Counted from the first letter of the stretch, positions 9,001 through 16,090 are shown. The stretch is 64,000 bases of DNA from Labrys monachus (GCF_030814655.1 NZ_JAUSVK010000001.1:5401001-5465000), one strand, 5' to 3'. Notes: generated from the letters alone by a model not told the origin. Made by a program: numbers and translations.

Positions 9001-11044
9001 ACGCAGCGACACCATGACGAGGGAGCTCGGCGATCTCGCCAACAGCGTCGCCAACACGCTCGACGAGCGCAGCCAGGCGATGGTGACCTCGCTCATCGAT
9101 CGCAGCGAAGCGGTGACGACCGAACTCGGCGTCCTCGCCAACAGCGTCGCCAGCATGCTCGACGAGCGCGGCGAGGCGCTGGTCACCACGCTGAGCAACC
9201 GCGGCGAAGCGATGACGGCGGAACTCGGCGGCCTCGCCCACAGCGTCGCCAACACGCTCGACGAGCGCGGCGAAGCTCTGGTCGGAACGCTCAGCGCCCG
9301 CGGCGAAGCGATGACGGCGGAACTCGGCGGTCTCGCCCACAGCGTCGCCAACACCCTCGAGGAGCGCGCCAACCATATCGCCGAGATCATCGGCCAGAAG
9401 GGCGGCGATCTCGTCGAGGCCCTCGGCGACAAGCGCACGGAACTCAGCCGGACGCTCGAAAGCTCGTCCGATGCCCTCGCATCGGCGATCGAAACGCGCG
9501 CCACCCGGGCCATCGACAGTCTGAGTTCGCTGCATCAGCAGCTGCGCGAGGAAATCTCCGCCTTGCTGGAGCGTGTCTCCGGCACCAGCTCCACGCTGAA
9601 CGAGACGCTCGGCCAGTCGAGCAAGACGCTGGATTCGGTCGAGGCCGGTCTGGCCGAGCGGCTGCGCGAGTTCCAGTCGAGCATGATCGGCCTGACGGAA
9701 CAGACCAACGGCGCCACCGGCCGCGTCAGCGAGCAGGTCGCGGCGCTGCGCGATCTCTCCGCCGTGCTGATCCGGGACGTCGCCGCCATGGCCACGCGCC
9801 TCGAGCAGCAGAGCGAAAATCTGACCAAGACGGCATCCGTGCTCGGCGATACGCAGGGCCAGGTCGACCAGGCGCTGGACGAAAGGCGCGCCACGCTCGA
9901 TGCGCTGGTGGCCCTCTCGAGCACCAAGGTCGAGGCGATGGAAGCGCTGATGCAGACCTTCGCCGGCGTGATCCAGGAAAAGCTTGCCGACGCCGAAGCC
10001 AAGGCGCGCGAAACCAGCAGCCTGCTGGCGGAAAACGCCAACACGACGGCGCAGGCGATCGCGGACCAGTTCGAGCTCATCCGCGCCGCTACCGGCAAGG
10101 AGCGCGAGCGCACGTCGACCGCCCTGCAGTCGACCTACGATCAGGCCGTGTCGGAGATTTCGACCCTGTTCGGCAACGCCACCCAGCGCTTCGCCGAAGT
10201 GGCCCAGGAAATGCGCAGCATGACCACGACGGTCCAGCAGGAGCTCGAAGCCACCCGCTCCGAACTCAAGCGCGGCCTGCTCGAAATTCCGAAGGAGACC
10301 TCGGAATCGACAGCCACCATGCGCAGGGTCGTCGCCGAGCAGATCCAGGCCCTGAACGATCTCTCCGACATCGTGACGCGGTCCGGCCGCTCTCTCGACG
10401 TCCTCGACGTGCCCTCCTCCGGGCGCCCCGAGGCCGGCCCGTCCCGGCTGAAGGAGGGGACGATCACGATGTCGCCCGTGTCTTCGGCTGATGCGGCCGA
10501 GATGCCCCGTGCCGCCCAACTCTCCGTTCCCGCGGGGAACGAGGCACAGTCGGGCCGCCAGCTGCCGGCGACCCATCCCACCCCCTCCCCGGCTCGCAGC
10601 GGCGAACGCCGCGGCACCGGATGGCTGTCGGCCGTGCTGGCCCGTGCTTCGCGCGACGAGACGTCGGGCAATGTCTTGGAGGAGACGGGCGCACCGACGC
10701 TGACGGCCCCCTCGCTCGACACGCTCTCGGTGGATATCGCCAAGATGATCGAGCACGATGCCGCCGTCGACATCTGGGACCGGTACCGGCGGGGCGAGCG
10801 CAACGTCTTCACGCGCCGTCTCTATACGGCGCAGGGACAGCAGGCCTTCGAGGAGATCCGCCGACGCTATCGGCGCGACGCGGACTTCACCGCCACGGTG
10901 GATCGCTACATCCAGGAGTTCGAGCAGCTCATCGCAGAAGTCGATCACGAGGATCGTACCGGCAACATGGCCAAGACCTATCTGACGGCTGATTCCGGCA
11001 AGGTCTATACGATCCTGGCTCATGCCGCCGGCAAGCTCGCCTGA
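3044..11044 (+). CDS. gpr: Giant polar coiled-coil protein, growth pole ring (GPR/RgsE)-like
   Basis: 2666 residues. Residues 1-105 are a charged cytoplasmic segment. Two membrane helices (about 107-127 and 147-170) follow, and the rest is helical and rich in Ala, Ser, Glu and Arg. Residues 661-1078 are nineteen 22-residue units (consensus LDxRLxxFExRF) and 1438-2104 are twenty units, mostly 33 residues (LDERxQALVGTLxxRSxAMTxEL). Both are multiples of 11, the apolipoprotein-like hendecad. A compact conserved-looking C-terminal domain covers about 2560-2666. This architecture matches the GPR protein of Agrobacterium and RgsE of Sinorhizobium, inner-membrane proteins at the growing pole needed for unipolar growth. 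Orthology is inferred from architecture. It is longer than the Agrobacterium protein (about 2100 residues). The gene stands alone and ends at a terminator. Confidence 0.75.
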   Translation: MSKKSKVQDPADAALSAIEEALNMSKSGADATDGERAQLPKVDDGFNFDIEPEPKARPSVSRAQEKPAAVRAPEKAFARERRAPANDDRASVGQLLQALQRRPSLMPYYIAVALSALWFAGGIFLLRVTGNIQVGALFNPATYQASPGLALGVLSILLPPVFFFAMAALFWRAQEMRYVTRSMTQVALRLAEPEGAASESVTSVGQAIRREVAAMGDGIDRALARASELEIMVHNEVSMLERSYSESEQRIRSLVEDLSAQREAIVGNADRVRSAIVVAHDDLTLALGSVAGRISSEVSEAGLQVMRSFGDRGSQITSELAKVGDHMVDAMANRGTTLIDRMAVTAEEVNRALTSSSELVTDHLNQRAAEITETLTSTSNQINETFASRANEICETLSSRATLLNETLTRNSENIVSDIVERGTAVNDTLVRTGASLSNAFAEGTDVVVRSIRDTGSKMVEQIVGSVAEVNNTLRSTGDAILSDLQNRGMDVADKLETSATHIAEIITTRGGDLAERLSSTGERIHESIVVGGGDIDRRLAATGQTIVNAIEKRSTEAQAAVSAAAHSLQAALEEEGTQLSTRISVAAREASGILGISGDTLTRVIGERSNAAVAQINFGVSRLESTVEAQTKAFSKTLVERLQQHEKRSLEIADQLHSRLDERLSALETRSLSHAQQVHATLDDTLSGFDTRFADSASTIHGSLESRMTEFEHRFQSLSTLAHADLDRRLSDFEVRFAANIQNNRNGLDETLNAFEQHFNVSAEGAHQALDKRLNEFESRFAANAYRAHGDIDRRLGDFENRFTAVVQENRSGLGEMLKSFEESFSTVSDGTHQALDRRLTEFEFRFNGTAHNTRNVIERRLSDFEQFFSGAAENTHTTLDQRLSEFEQRFVGNAGNAHAMLDARMKDFEDRFHTLTTAATASIANRISSFETNFSTGLRDSQLDIEGRLADFQSRFDSGVQNTQASLDESLAAFEARFTNNTATVRSSLDQRFGTFETHFLNGSTALQEALDQRLATLQAQIAANTDVVHDTLAEKLGNFENRFQSDATAVNATLDAHLRDFESTLEKRLVDATQAIEGQIGALDAVITGRGGVLASRISEDSRALSNDIAQKLLGFESAMQRHGSRLTDHVEEHTNTAVSLLGGKLEAFETRFGSHTVSVAQTLDERLIALDEKLSVLDERFADKASNFAQTLDGRFARIDQGLDNRARALNETLATRTLELARLLGEGGQNVTASIDGKAKEIVDLIDGRTSIIADLLARRADEISMLLGVKGHDITESINARVQELTDHLGSRSLAVTDDLSSKASEIADLFDGKASIIAGTLTTKVGDVHAALDERVGEIAQSLDTRITRFERDVVDRLRDLSSALDERSLHIASALNEKVQSVSDNLVQNAATVGATLSRLSDDVGAKLADRAAVINTLLSSHSDAMANLLDERGQALVGTLAARSAAMTAELGDISQGVSKAIDQRSLALVGALTASSEAATLELGALADSVAKVLDERGQALVGTLTMRGDAMAARLSDAAQGLARSIDDRSDALVGTLGDRGAAMNAQLGEFTQSLTKAIDERGETLVGRLAERSDAMTAELGVLANTLADRGQALVDILTVRGQTMTAELGDLAQTAANVLDERSQALAGTLVQHSESVTTELSVLASSVASMLDERGQALVGNLTTRGEAMTTELVNLTDHVQTTLDERSRALTGVVMGRTETVSTELHALAESVARILDERGQALIGTLTERSDSVASELSVLTEGVARVLDERGQALVGTLTGRSESVATELALLADRVAKVLSERGQSLVSMLTERSATVTTELGVLASSVTTTLDERSQALIATLTERSAAVTNELGVVASGITTALDERGQALVGTFGEHGDALVGLLGQRSKAMSSELDDLVRTMSNTLDERSKALVLTLAERSEAMTAELGSLAGTVATTLDERGKILVGTLTARSEAMSTELGDLAHTVANTLDERSQILVNTLVERSDTMTRELGDLANSVANTLDERSQAMVTSLIDRSEAVTTELGVLANSVASMLDERGEALVTTLSNRGEAMTAELGGLAHSVANTLDERGEALVGTLSARGEAMTAELGGLAHSVANTLEERANHIAEIIGQKGGDLVEALGDKRTELSRTLESSSDALASAIETRATRAIDSLSSLHQQLREEISALLERVSGTSSTLNETLGQSSKTLDSVEAGLAERLREFQSSMIGLTEQTNGATGRVSEQVAALRDLSAVLIRDVAAMATRLEQQSENLTKTASVLGDTQGQVDQALDERRATLDALVALSSTKVEAMEALMQTFAGVIQEKLADAEAKARETSSLLAENANTTAQAIADQFELIRAATGKERERTSTALQSTYDQAVSEISTLFGNATQRFAEVAQEMRSMTTTVQQELEATRSELKRGLLEIPKETSESTATMRRVVAEQIQALNDLSDIVTRSGRSLDVLDVPSSGRPEAGPSRLKEGTITMSPVSSADAAEMPRAAQLSVPAGNEAQSGRQLPATHPTPSPARSGERRGTGWLSAVLARASRDETSGNVLEETGAPTLTAPSLDTLSVDIAKMIEHDAAVDIWDRYRRGERNVFTRRLYTAQGQQAFEEIRRRYRRDADFTATVDRYIQEFEQLIAEVDHEDRTGNMAKTYLTADSGKVYTILAHAAGKLA
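5024..6277 (+). repeat. Nineteen tandem 66-bp (22-residue) coding repeats
   Basis: Inside the giant gene. The unit LDxRLxxFExRFxxNxxxxxxx recurs with no length change: the first unit begins at 5024 and the last at 6212, exactly 18 x 66 bp apart. At DNA level the copies are diverged. Twenty-two residues are two hendecads, as in apolipoprotein amphipathic helices. Confidence 0.85.
7355..9355 (+). repeat. Twenty tandem ~99-bp (33-residue) coding repeats
   Basis: Inside the giant gene. Twenty units span 2001 bp: eighteen of 33 residues, one of 29 (unit before the LADRGQALVD stretch near 7838) and one of 44 (near 8632, with an extra 11 residues). Late copies are almost identical: the segments at about 9200-9262 and 9299-9361 differ at only two positions over 63 bp, pointing to recent duplication. 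Confidence 0.85.
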
Positions 11045-11067
11045 GCTGCAGCGAAACAGAAGATGAA

Positions 11068-11091
11068 AAAGGGCCCGGAAGTGGGCCCTTT
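11068..11091 (+). terminator. Terminator of the giant coiled-coil gene
   Basis: Perfect 9-bp stem AAAGGGCCC / GGGCCCTTT with a 6-base loop, 24 bp after the stop codon. The A and T ends let it work in either direction. Confidence 0.75.
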
Positions 11092-11310
11092 CTCATATCC
11101 AAGCTGCGCTCCGGCATTCCTGCCGGATCAGGCTCTTCCATGGTTTGCCGCGCTTCGGGCGCTCCCTGCCCGGCCCTGTCCTTCATCGGAGGCGGAGCGC
11201 CATGGCCGCCAGATTTGCGGCAGATGGCGCATTTCATTTGTTCCCGGCGCAAGCAGGCAGGACGGCGGGGGGATCGGGCGCATCCACCGGATGATGTCGG
11301 GTCAGGCCTG

Positions 11311-11518
11311 CATAGGCGCTAACATATGGGCAAGACCCGCCTTCTCCCGGTTCGGGAGAAGGTCCCGGCAGGGGGATGAGGGTCTAAACGTCAACGCAGA
11401 TAGCTCAATAGTCGCGCTGGAATTGCAGAAGTCCAGACCCTCATCCGGCGCTTCGCGCCACCTTCTCCCGCATGGGAGAAGGAAAATCGCGCTATTGTCG
11501 GCAAAGTTAGCGCCTATG
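11311..11518. mobile_element. MITE-like palindromic element at the agt stop codon
   Basis: 208 bp with perfect 13-bp terminal inverted repeats (CATAGGCGCTAAC at 11311-11323, complement at 11506-11518), flanked by an 11-bp direct repeat GGTCAGGCCTG (11300-11310 and 11519-11529) that looks like a target duplication. The interior has two inverted subunits, each with a CCTTCTCCC...GGGAGAAGG hairpin (11340-11362, 11461-11482) and an inverted GGATGAGGGTCT pair (11374-11385, 11435-11446). It has no coding capacity. The right target copy contains the agt stop codon. Confidence 0.7.
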
Positions 11519-11520
11519 GG

Positions 11521-12600
11521 TCAGGCCTGTGCAGCCATTCGCGCTGTTTCTCCGTCCGACGGAGAAGGGAACCGCGGCTCCGGCCTGCTGCCGGTCGAGG
11601 TCCCGCTCGCCTGCATCACATTGCCGATGAACTGGCGCGCCGACGCCTCCCAGGAATAGTTCAACGCTTCCTCCCGACATGCGGCGGGATCGAGGGACAG
11701 GCAGGCGATCGCCGCTTTGCCGAGGTCATGATCGAGAACCCCGGCTCGGGTGCCGCCGATCACATCGATGGGGCCGGTCACCGGAAAGGCCGCGACCGGC
11801 AGCCCGCTCGCCATGGCCTCCAGCAACACGATGCCGAACGTATCGGTCAGGCTGGGGAAGACGAACACATCGGCCGAGGCATAGGCCTGCGCCAGGTCCT
11901 CGCCGCTTTTCACGCCGGCGAACAGCACCCGGGGATAGCGGGCGCGCAGCATGTCGAGCGCCGGCCCGGTGCCGACCACCACTTTCGAACCCGGCAGGTC
12001 CAGATCGAGGAAGGCCTCGATGTTCTTTTCCACCGAGACGCGGCCGACATAGAGGAAGATCGGGCCGGGAAGATCGAAGATGCGCTGCTGGCGCGGGCGG
12101 AACAGCGCTGCATCGACCCCGCGCGACCAGCGCATGAGGCGCTTGAAGCCGCGCTCCGCCAGTTCCCGTTCCAACGCCGGCGTCGATACCATCACCCCGA
12201 TGCCGGCATTGTGGAAATTGCGGATCCAGCGATAGCTCCAATCGAGCGGCACCGGCACGCGGGCGGCGAGATATTCCGGAAAGCGGGTATGGTAGCTCGT
12301 CGTGAACGGCCGGCCACGCCTGAGACAGGCCCGGCGTGTGAGGTGGCCGATCGGCCCCTCGGTGGCGATATGGATGAAATCCGGCGCCTCGGCGTTGATA
12401 TACTTCTCGATGGAGCCGGGCCCCGGCATGGCCAGCCGGATTTCCGGATAGGACGGCATGGGGACCGAGAGGAAGCGGTCGGGCGCCAGGAAGCGGAACT
12501 CGACGCCGAGACGGGCGGCGGCGGCGGCAGTCTGCTCGAGCGAGCGAACGACGCCGTTCACCTGGGGTCGCCATGCATCGGTGGCGATGAGGATCTTCAT
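11521..12600 (-). CDS. agt: GT4-family glycosyltransferase, Agt-like (glycolipid synthesis)
   Basis: 359 residues. It has the GT-B fold signature: an N-terminal Gly-rich start (ATDAWRPQVNGV), a middle FLYVGRVSVEKN segment, and a C-terminal nucleotide-sugar region ending in FPSLTDTFGIVLLEAMASGLPV. Its start overlaps the stop of the upstream phosphoesterase by 4 bp. In alphaproteobacteria this pair corresponds to Agt, which glycosylates diacylglycerol, and PlcP, which produces it when phosphate is scarce. The last ~28 residues are Ser/Pro/Ala-rich and unlike the family core. The stop codon lies in the target duplication of a MITE-like element. Glycosyltransferase is certain; the lipid acceptor is inferred from the neighbour. 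Confidence 0.8.
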   Translation of the reverse strand: MKILIATDAWRPQVNGVVRSLEQTAAAAARLGVEFRFLAPDRFLSVPMPSYPEIRLAMPGPGSIEKYINAEAPDFIHIATEGPIGHLTRRACLRRGRPFTTSYHTRFPEYLAARVPVPLDWSYRWIRNFHNAGIGVMVSTPALERELAERGFKRLMRWSRGVDAALFRPRQQRIFDLPGPIFLYVGRVSVEKNIEAFLDLDLPGSKVVVGTGPALDMLRARYPRVLFAGVKSGEDLAQAYASADVFVFPSLTDTFGIVLLEAMASGLPVAAFPVTGPIDVIGGTRAGVLDHDLGKAAIACLSLDPAACREEALNYSWEASARQFIGNVMQASGTSTGSRPEPRFPSPSDGETARMAAQA

Positions 12601-13412
12601 GCCGCCTGCTGCGGAACCAATGTCTTCGGCTTGTCGGCGTCGAGCCTGGCAGCCTCGCGCGCCAGGTCGCTCCAGCGGACGATCTCGAACCGCCCGTCGA
12701 AATGCTCGATGATGGCGGTGCAGCTTTCGACCCAGTCGCCGGAATTGATGTAGGTCACGCCGTGCAGGTCATGCAGCGAAGCATGATGGATATGGCCGCA
12801 GATCACGCCGTCGCAGTCCAGGCGCTTGGCTTCCTTGGCCAGCGTCTCCTCGAAATGCCCGATGAAGCTGACGGCGTTCTTGACCTTGAGCTTGGCCCAG
12901 GCCGAGAGCGACCAATAGGACAGGCCGAGACGCCGCCGGATCGCGTTGACCCAGGTGTTGACGCCGAGGGCCGTCACATAGGCCCAGTCGCCGAGGAACG
13001 CCAGCCACTTGGCATGGCGCACCACCACGTCGAAGGCATCGCCATGCATCACCAGATAGCGCTTGCCGTCCGCCGCGACATGCACCGTCTGCTCGATCAC
13101 CTCGATGCCCCCGAAATGATGCCCGGGAAAGCCGCGGAGGAATTCGTCATGGTTGCCCGGCACATAGACCATGCGGGCGCCCTTGCGCGCCTTGCGCAGC
13201 AGCTTCTGCACCACGTCGTTGTGGCTCTGCGGCCAGTACCAGCCGCTTTTCAGCTGCCACCCGTCGACGATATCGCCGACGAGGTAGATCGTCTCCGCAT
13301 CATAGGAGCGCAGGAAATCGAGCAGCATGCCCGCCTGGCACCCGCGCGTGCCCAGATGAACGTCCGAAATAAAGAGCGCCCTATAGCGCGTGCCTTCGCT
13401 ATCGCTGTTCAC
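12597..13412 (-). CDS. plcP: Metallophosphoesterase, PlcP-type phospholipase C (alternatively LpxH-like)
   Basis: 271 residues. The calcineurin-like metal motifs are intact: SDVHLG, VGDIVDGW, PGNHDEFL, VMHGDAFD and ICGHIHHA. The family includes UDP-2,3-diacylglucosamine pyrophosphatase (LpxH) and PlcP, which removes the headgroup of phosphatidylcholine or phosphatidylethanolamine during phosphate limitation. Coupling to an Agt-like glycosyltransferase favours PlcP: it would release diacylglycerol and phosphate, and the partner would make phosphorus-free glycolipids. It is leaderless of any signal peptide, so it acts on the cytoplasmic side of the membrane. A PHO-box-like half site lies upstream. 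Confidence 0.72.
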   Translation of the reverse strand: MNSDSEGTRYRALFISDVHLGTRGCQAGMLLDFLRSYDAETIYLVGDIVDGWQLKSGWYWPQSHNDVVQKLLRKARKGARMVYVPGNHDEFLRGFPGHHFGGIEVIEQTVHVAADGKRYLVMHGDAFDVVVRHAKWLAFLGDWAYVTALGVNTWVNAIRRRLGLSYWSLSAWAKLKVKNAVSFIGHFEETLAKEAKRLDCDGVICGHIHHASLHDLHGVTYINSGDWVESCTAIIEHFDGRFEIVRWSDLAREAARLDADKPKTLVPQQAA

Positions 13413-13442
13413 GGCACTGTCCTCGCGCTTTCAACAACGACC

Positions 13443-13479
13443 GTCACAAACACGATTCCGACCACTCTTTTGTGACAGT
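13443..13479 (-). promoter_or_regulatory. PHO-box-like half site and inverted repeat upstream of plcP
   Basis: On the minus strand 13479-13469 reads CTGTCACAAAA or a close match, i.e. one good PhoB half site; the following half is degenerate. The motif GTCACAAA (13443-13450) and its complement (13469-13476) form an inverted repeat with an 18-bp spacer, 31 to 64 bp upstream of the start codon. Confidence 0.4.
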
Positions 13480-13652
13480 TCGGCCGTCAGCGGTATTTTC
13501 AGCCCATGGCGGGGCGCCGGGCCGCCCAAGGCCTGCTCGCAGTATCGGGATACCTGGCAAAGATGAAATTGGACATGCCCCTCTTTCCACCTCTTGAAGC
13601 CGGGATTTGCCATTCCCAATTGCAATCCTGCTGGGACTAACGCAAGGAGAGG

Positions 13653-14084
13653 ATGATGACATCCTGTTCGACGAGGGGCCCTTGGCACCCGCTGCATATC
13701 GCAGCAGTGGTGGCCGGGTTCTTGATCTGGTGGCCGCTCGGCCTCGCGGCTTTGATCTATTTCATCTGGGCCGGCCGCTTCCCGGGTGAGAGGCTGCGCG
13801 ACGGCTTCGAGCGCGCCAGGGATCGCGCCCGTCACGAATTCGGTGGCTTTGCGCGCGACCGGAACGGGGCCGGCGGTTGGTCGGGCACAGGCAATGCGGC
13901 CTTCGACGATTATCGCCGCGAGACGCTGCGCCGCCTCGAGGAAGAGCGCCGGCGTCTCGATGAAGAGAGCCGGGCCTTCGCCGAATTCGTCGCCAATCTG
14001 CGCCGCGCTCGCGACAAGGAAGAATTCGATCGCTTCATGGCCGATCGAAACGCTGCCCGCGGTACGGAGGGCTTCCCCTCCTGA
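13653..14084 (+). CDS. DUF2852 membrane protein
   Basis: 143 residues. One hydrophobic stretch at about residues 14-40 (two short helices around WWPLGLAALIYFIWAGRFPG), then a charged helical tail with many Arg and Glu, probably coiled coil. The match to DUF2852, common in Hyphomicrobiales and of unknown function, rests on the HPLHIAAVVAGF...WWPLGLA pattern. AAGGAGAGG (13644-13652) directly abuts the first ATG, so the second ATG at 13656 has the better spacing. A strong terminator follows. Confidence 0.75.
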   Translation: MMTSCSTRGPWHPLHIAAVVAGFLIWWPLGLAALIYFIWAGRFPGERLRDGFERARDRARHEFGGFARDRNGAGGWSGTGNAAFDDYRRETLRRLEEERRRLDEESRAFAEFVANLRRARDKEEFDRFMADRNAARGTEGFPS

Positions 14085-14111
14085 CCGCGACGGCTTGGCG
14101 GACACCGGTCC

Positions 14112-14143
14112 CCCGCGCAACGTCGGTTGCGCGGGTTTTTCTT
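14112..14143 (+). terminator. Rho-independent terminator after the DUF2852 gene
   Basis: Stem CCCGCGCAAC / GTTGCGCGGG (14112-14121, 14126-14135), 4-base loop, then TTTTTCTTT. Confidence 0.9.
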
Positions 14144-14372
14144 TGCCCGGAGCCGAAAACCGGCACCGGACGCCTCCGCGCCAAGCATCGAGCGGCGGGA
14201 GGATCGGCGAGATTCATCAGACATGTCTTGCGGCGCCGCCCTTCCATCGGCATGATCCGCCGGCCTCGACACCGAAGCCTTGCGCGCGACGCAGCCTCGG
14301 TTCCCTGGCTGTTTCTCAACCTGTTCTAAGAACGGCCCTGCAAGGGCCGCGTCTGGCCCAAAGGACCCTGTT

Positions 14373-15221
14373 ATGAAGCTGGTACGCTACGGCACGCCTG
14401 GCTCGGAAAAGCCCGGCCTCATCGATGCGGATGGCAAGATTCGCGACTTGTCGGCCCATATCGCCGATCTCGAGGGCGAAGCCCTGTCCCCTGAATCGCT
14501 GGCTCGGATCGCGGCGCTTTCGCCTGCCTCGCTTCCCGAAGTCGCCGGCAATCCGCGCCTCGGCTCCTGCGTGGCCCAGCCCGGCAACTTCATCGCCGTC
14601 GGCCTGAATTATGCCGACCACGCGGCGGAAAGCAACCTGCCGGTCCCCAAGGAGCCGGTGCTGTTCAACAAGGCGCCCTCCTGCGTCGTCGGGCCGAATG
14701 ACGACGTCGTCATTCCCCGCGGGTCGCTCAAGACCGACTGGGAGGTCGAACTCGCCATCGTCATCGGCAAGCGTGCCTCCTATGTCGAGGAAAAGGATGC
14801 CCTTTCCTATGTCGCCGGCTACGCCGTGTGCAACGACGTATCCGAGCGCGCCTACCAGACGGAAGGCACGGGCCAGTGGATGAAGGGCAAGGGTTGCCCG
14901 ACCTTCGGCCCGCTCGGTCCGTGGCTGGTGACGACGGACGAAGTCGACGACGTACAGGACCTCGACATGTGGCTGGACGTCAACGGCGAGCGCATGCAGA
15001 CCGGCTCGACCAAGACCATGATCTTCGGCGTCGCCCACATCGTGCATTATATCTCGCAGTTCATGATCCTCGAACCGGGCGATGTCATCACCACCGGCAC
15101 GCCGCCGGGTGTCGGCATGGGCAAGAAGCCACCGCGCTATCTCAAGCCGGGCGAGGTCATCACGCTCGGGATCGAAAAGCTCGGTACCCAGAAGCAGACC
15201 ACCGTGGCCTGGAGCGCCTGA
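14373..15221 (+). CDS. Fumarylacetoacetate hydrolase family protein
   Basis: 282 residues, the usual length for FAHD1/ureidoglycolate-lyase type members. The C-terminal FAH domain (about 70-280) shows GLNYADHA, PVLFNKAPS, DWEVELAIVIG, GYAVCNDVSERA and the GDVITTGTPPGVGMG signature with the acidic metal ligands. Substrates of this family include ureidoglycolate, acylpyruvates, oxaloacetate and 2,4-diketo-3-deoxy sugar acids; the exact one cannot be read from sequence. The start is the ATG at 14373, where homology begins; an upstream in-frame start at 14280 would add 31 unsupported residues. It is followed by a strong hairpin. Confidence 0.85.
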   Translation: MKLVRYGTPGSEKPGLIDADGKIRDLSAHIADLEGEALSPESLARIAALSPASLPEVAGNPRLGSCVAQPGNFIAVGLNYADHAAESNLPVPKEPVLFNKAPSCVVGPNDDVVIPRGSLKTDWEVELAIVIGKRASYVEEKDALSYVAGYAVCNDVSERAYQTEGTGQWMKGKGCPTFGPLGPWLVTTDEVDDVQDLDMWLDVNGERMQTGSTKTMIFGVAHIVHYISQFMILEPGDVITTGTPPGVGMGKKPPRYLKPGEVITLGIEKLGTQKQTTVAWSA

Positions 15222-15234
15222 CGCTCCGCCCGGT

Positions 15235-15266
15235 CGATCATCGGGCCGGCCCCGGCCCGATGATCG
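15235..15266. terminator. Perfect 15-bp hairpin after the FAH gene
   Basis: CGATCATCGGGCCGG (15235-15249) and its exact complement (15252-15266) separated by 2 bases, 13 bp after the stop. There is no T-run, so it may be an mRNA 3'-end stabiliser or a two-way transcription barrier. Confidence 0.6.
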
Positions 15267-15365
15267 CCAAACGGGGCGCGGCCATTCCTATGCGCTCGGA
15301 CGGCACCGAGCCCGATGGCGGATGGCAGGCGAGGACGGCTGCAGCCAAGGTCGGCGAGCCGCCTC

Positions 15366-15977
15366 CTACTCCATCAGCGCCGCCTTCATGAAGCAGACCA
15401 TGGTGGCGTGCGCGGGCTTGCCGCCGACGACGCGGATGGCGTGGGGCCTGTCGCAGCGATAGCGCAATGTCTCCCCCGGCCCGGCCCTCTCGATCGCATC
15501 GGCGACCTTGACCTCGACTTCGCCTTCCAGGACCGACAGGCATTCGACCGAGCCGCGCTGATGCGCCTCGCTTTCGAGGACGCCGTCGGGTTCGGCCTGG
15601 AAATCATACCATTGCAGCCATTCGACCGTCTTCAGCCAGCCGACCACGGCGAGCCGGCACTTGCCGTCTTCGGAGAAGATCACGGGCGTGTCGACGCGGG
15701 TTGTCTTTTCGATGAAGGGTTCATCGTCGGCACTGGCGAGAACGCGCTCGATGGAGACGTCGAGGGCCTGTGAAAGGCGCCAGATCGTCGCCAGGGTCGG
15801 ATTGGTCTCGTTGCGTTCGATCTGGCTGATGATGGACTTGGCGACGCCCGACTGCTCGGCCAGTTCCGATAGCGACAGGTTATAGGCCTTGCGCAGCCGC
15901 TGGATCGTCTTGCCGAGCTGGCCTGACAGCGCTACCGCGCCGGCATCGACTTCACTCCGCCTGTCAGCCCCGCTCAT
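15366..15977 (-). CDS. XRE-family transcriptional regulator with C-terminal cupin
   Basis: 203 residues. An HTH_3 domain (about 20-75; LSLSELAEQSGVAKSIISQIERNETNPTL in parts) is followed by a cupin barrel (about 125-195; SVECLSVLEGEVEV, GETLRYRCDRPHAI). This HTH-cupin layout is typical of regulators that sense small ligands in amino-acid, polyamine or aldehyde metabolism. It is transcribed in the same direction as, and downstream of, the molybdenum hydroxylase gene, separated by a long hairpin, and lies tail to tail with the FAH gene. A perfect palindrome AACGATCGTT at 16002-16011 lies 25 bp upstream and could be its own operator. Confidence 0.85.
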   Translation of the reverse strand: MSGADRRSEVDAGAVALSGQLGKTIQRLRKAYNLSLSELAEQSGVAKSIISQIERNETNPTLATIWRLSQALDVSIERVLASADDEPFIEKTTRVDTPVIFSEDGKCRLAVVGWLKTVEWLQWYDFQAEPDGVLESEAHQRGSVECLSVLEGEVEVKVADAIERAGPGETLRYRCDRPHAIRVVGGKPAHATMVCFMKAALME

Positions 15978-16032
15978 GCCCTACCTTCGTTTTTTATGAC
16001 GAACGATCGTTTGATAGGACGGACAATACAAG

Positions 16033-16070
16033 ATGACCGGCCAAAACGGAAATCCGTTTTGGCCGGTCAT
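16033..16070. terminator. Perfect 18-bp hairpin between the molybdenum hydroxylase and XRE genes
   Basis: The arm at 16033-16050 and its exact complement at 16053-16070 are separated by AA. The core AAAACGGAAATCCGTTTT is AT-flanked and the base is GC-rich (ATGACCGG). It lies 20 bp after the stop of the upstream gene (minus strand) and 55 bp before the XRE start, so it probably ends or stabilises the large transcript. Confidence 0.65.
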
Positions 16071-16090
16071 GGATCCCTCGCGTCGCTGCG

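Noticed and set aside
4238-11023. 2261-codon open frame opposite the giant coiled-coil gene
   Set aside because: It mirrors the repetitive, GC-rich sense gene; stops are absent because of codon bias and repeats. Its translation is low-complexity Arg/Gly/Glu/Ala sequence with no domain and no ribosome site.
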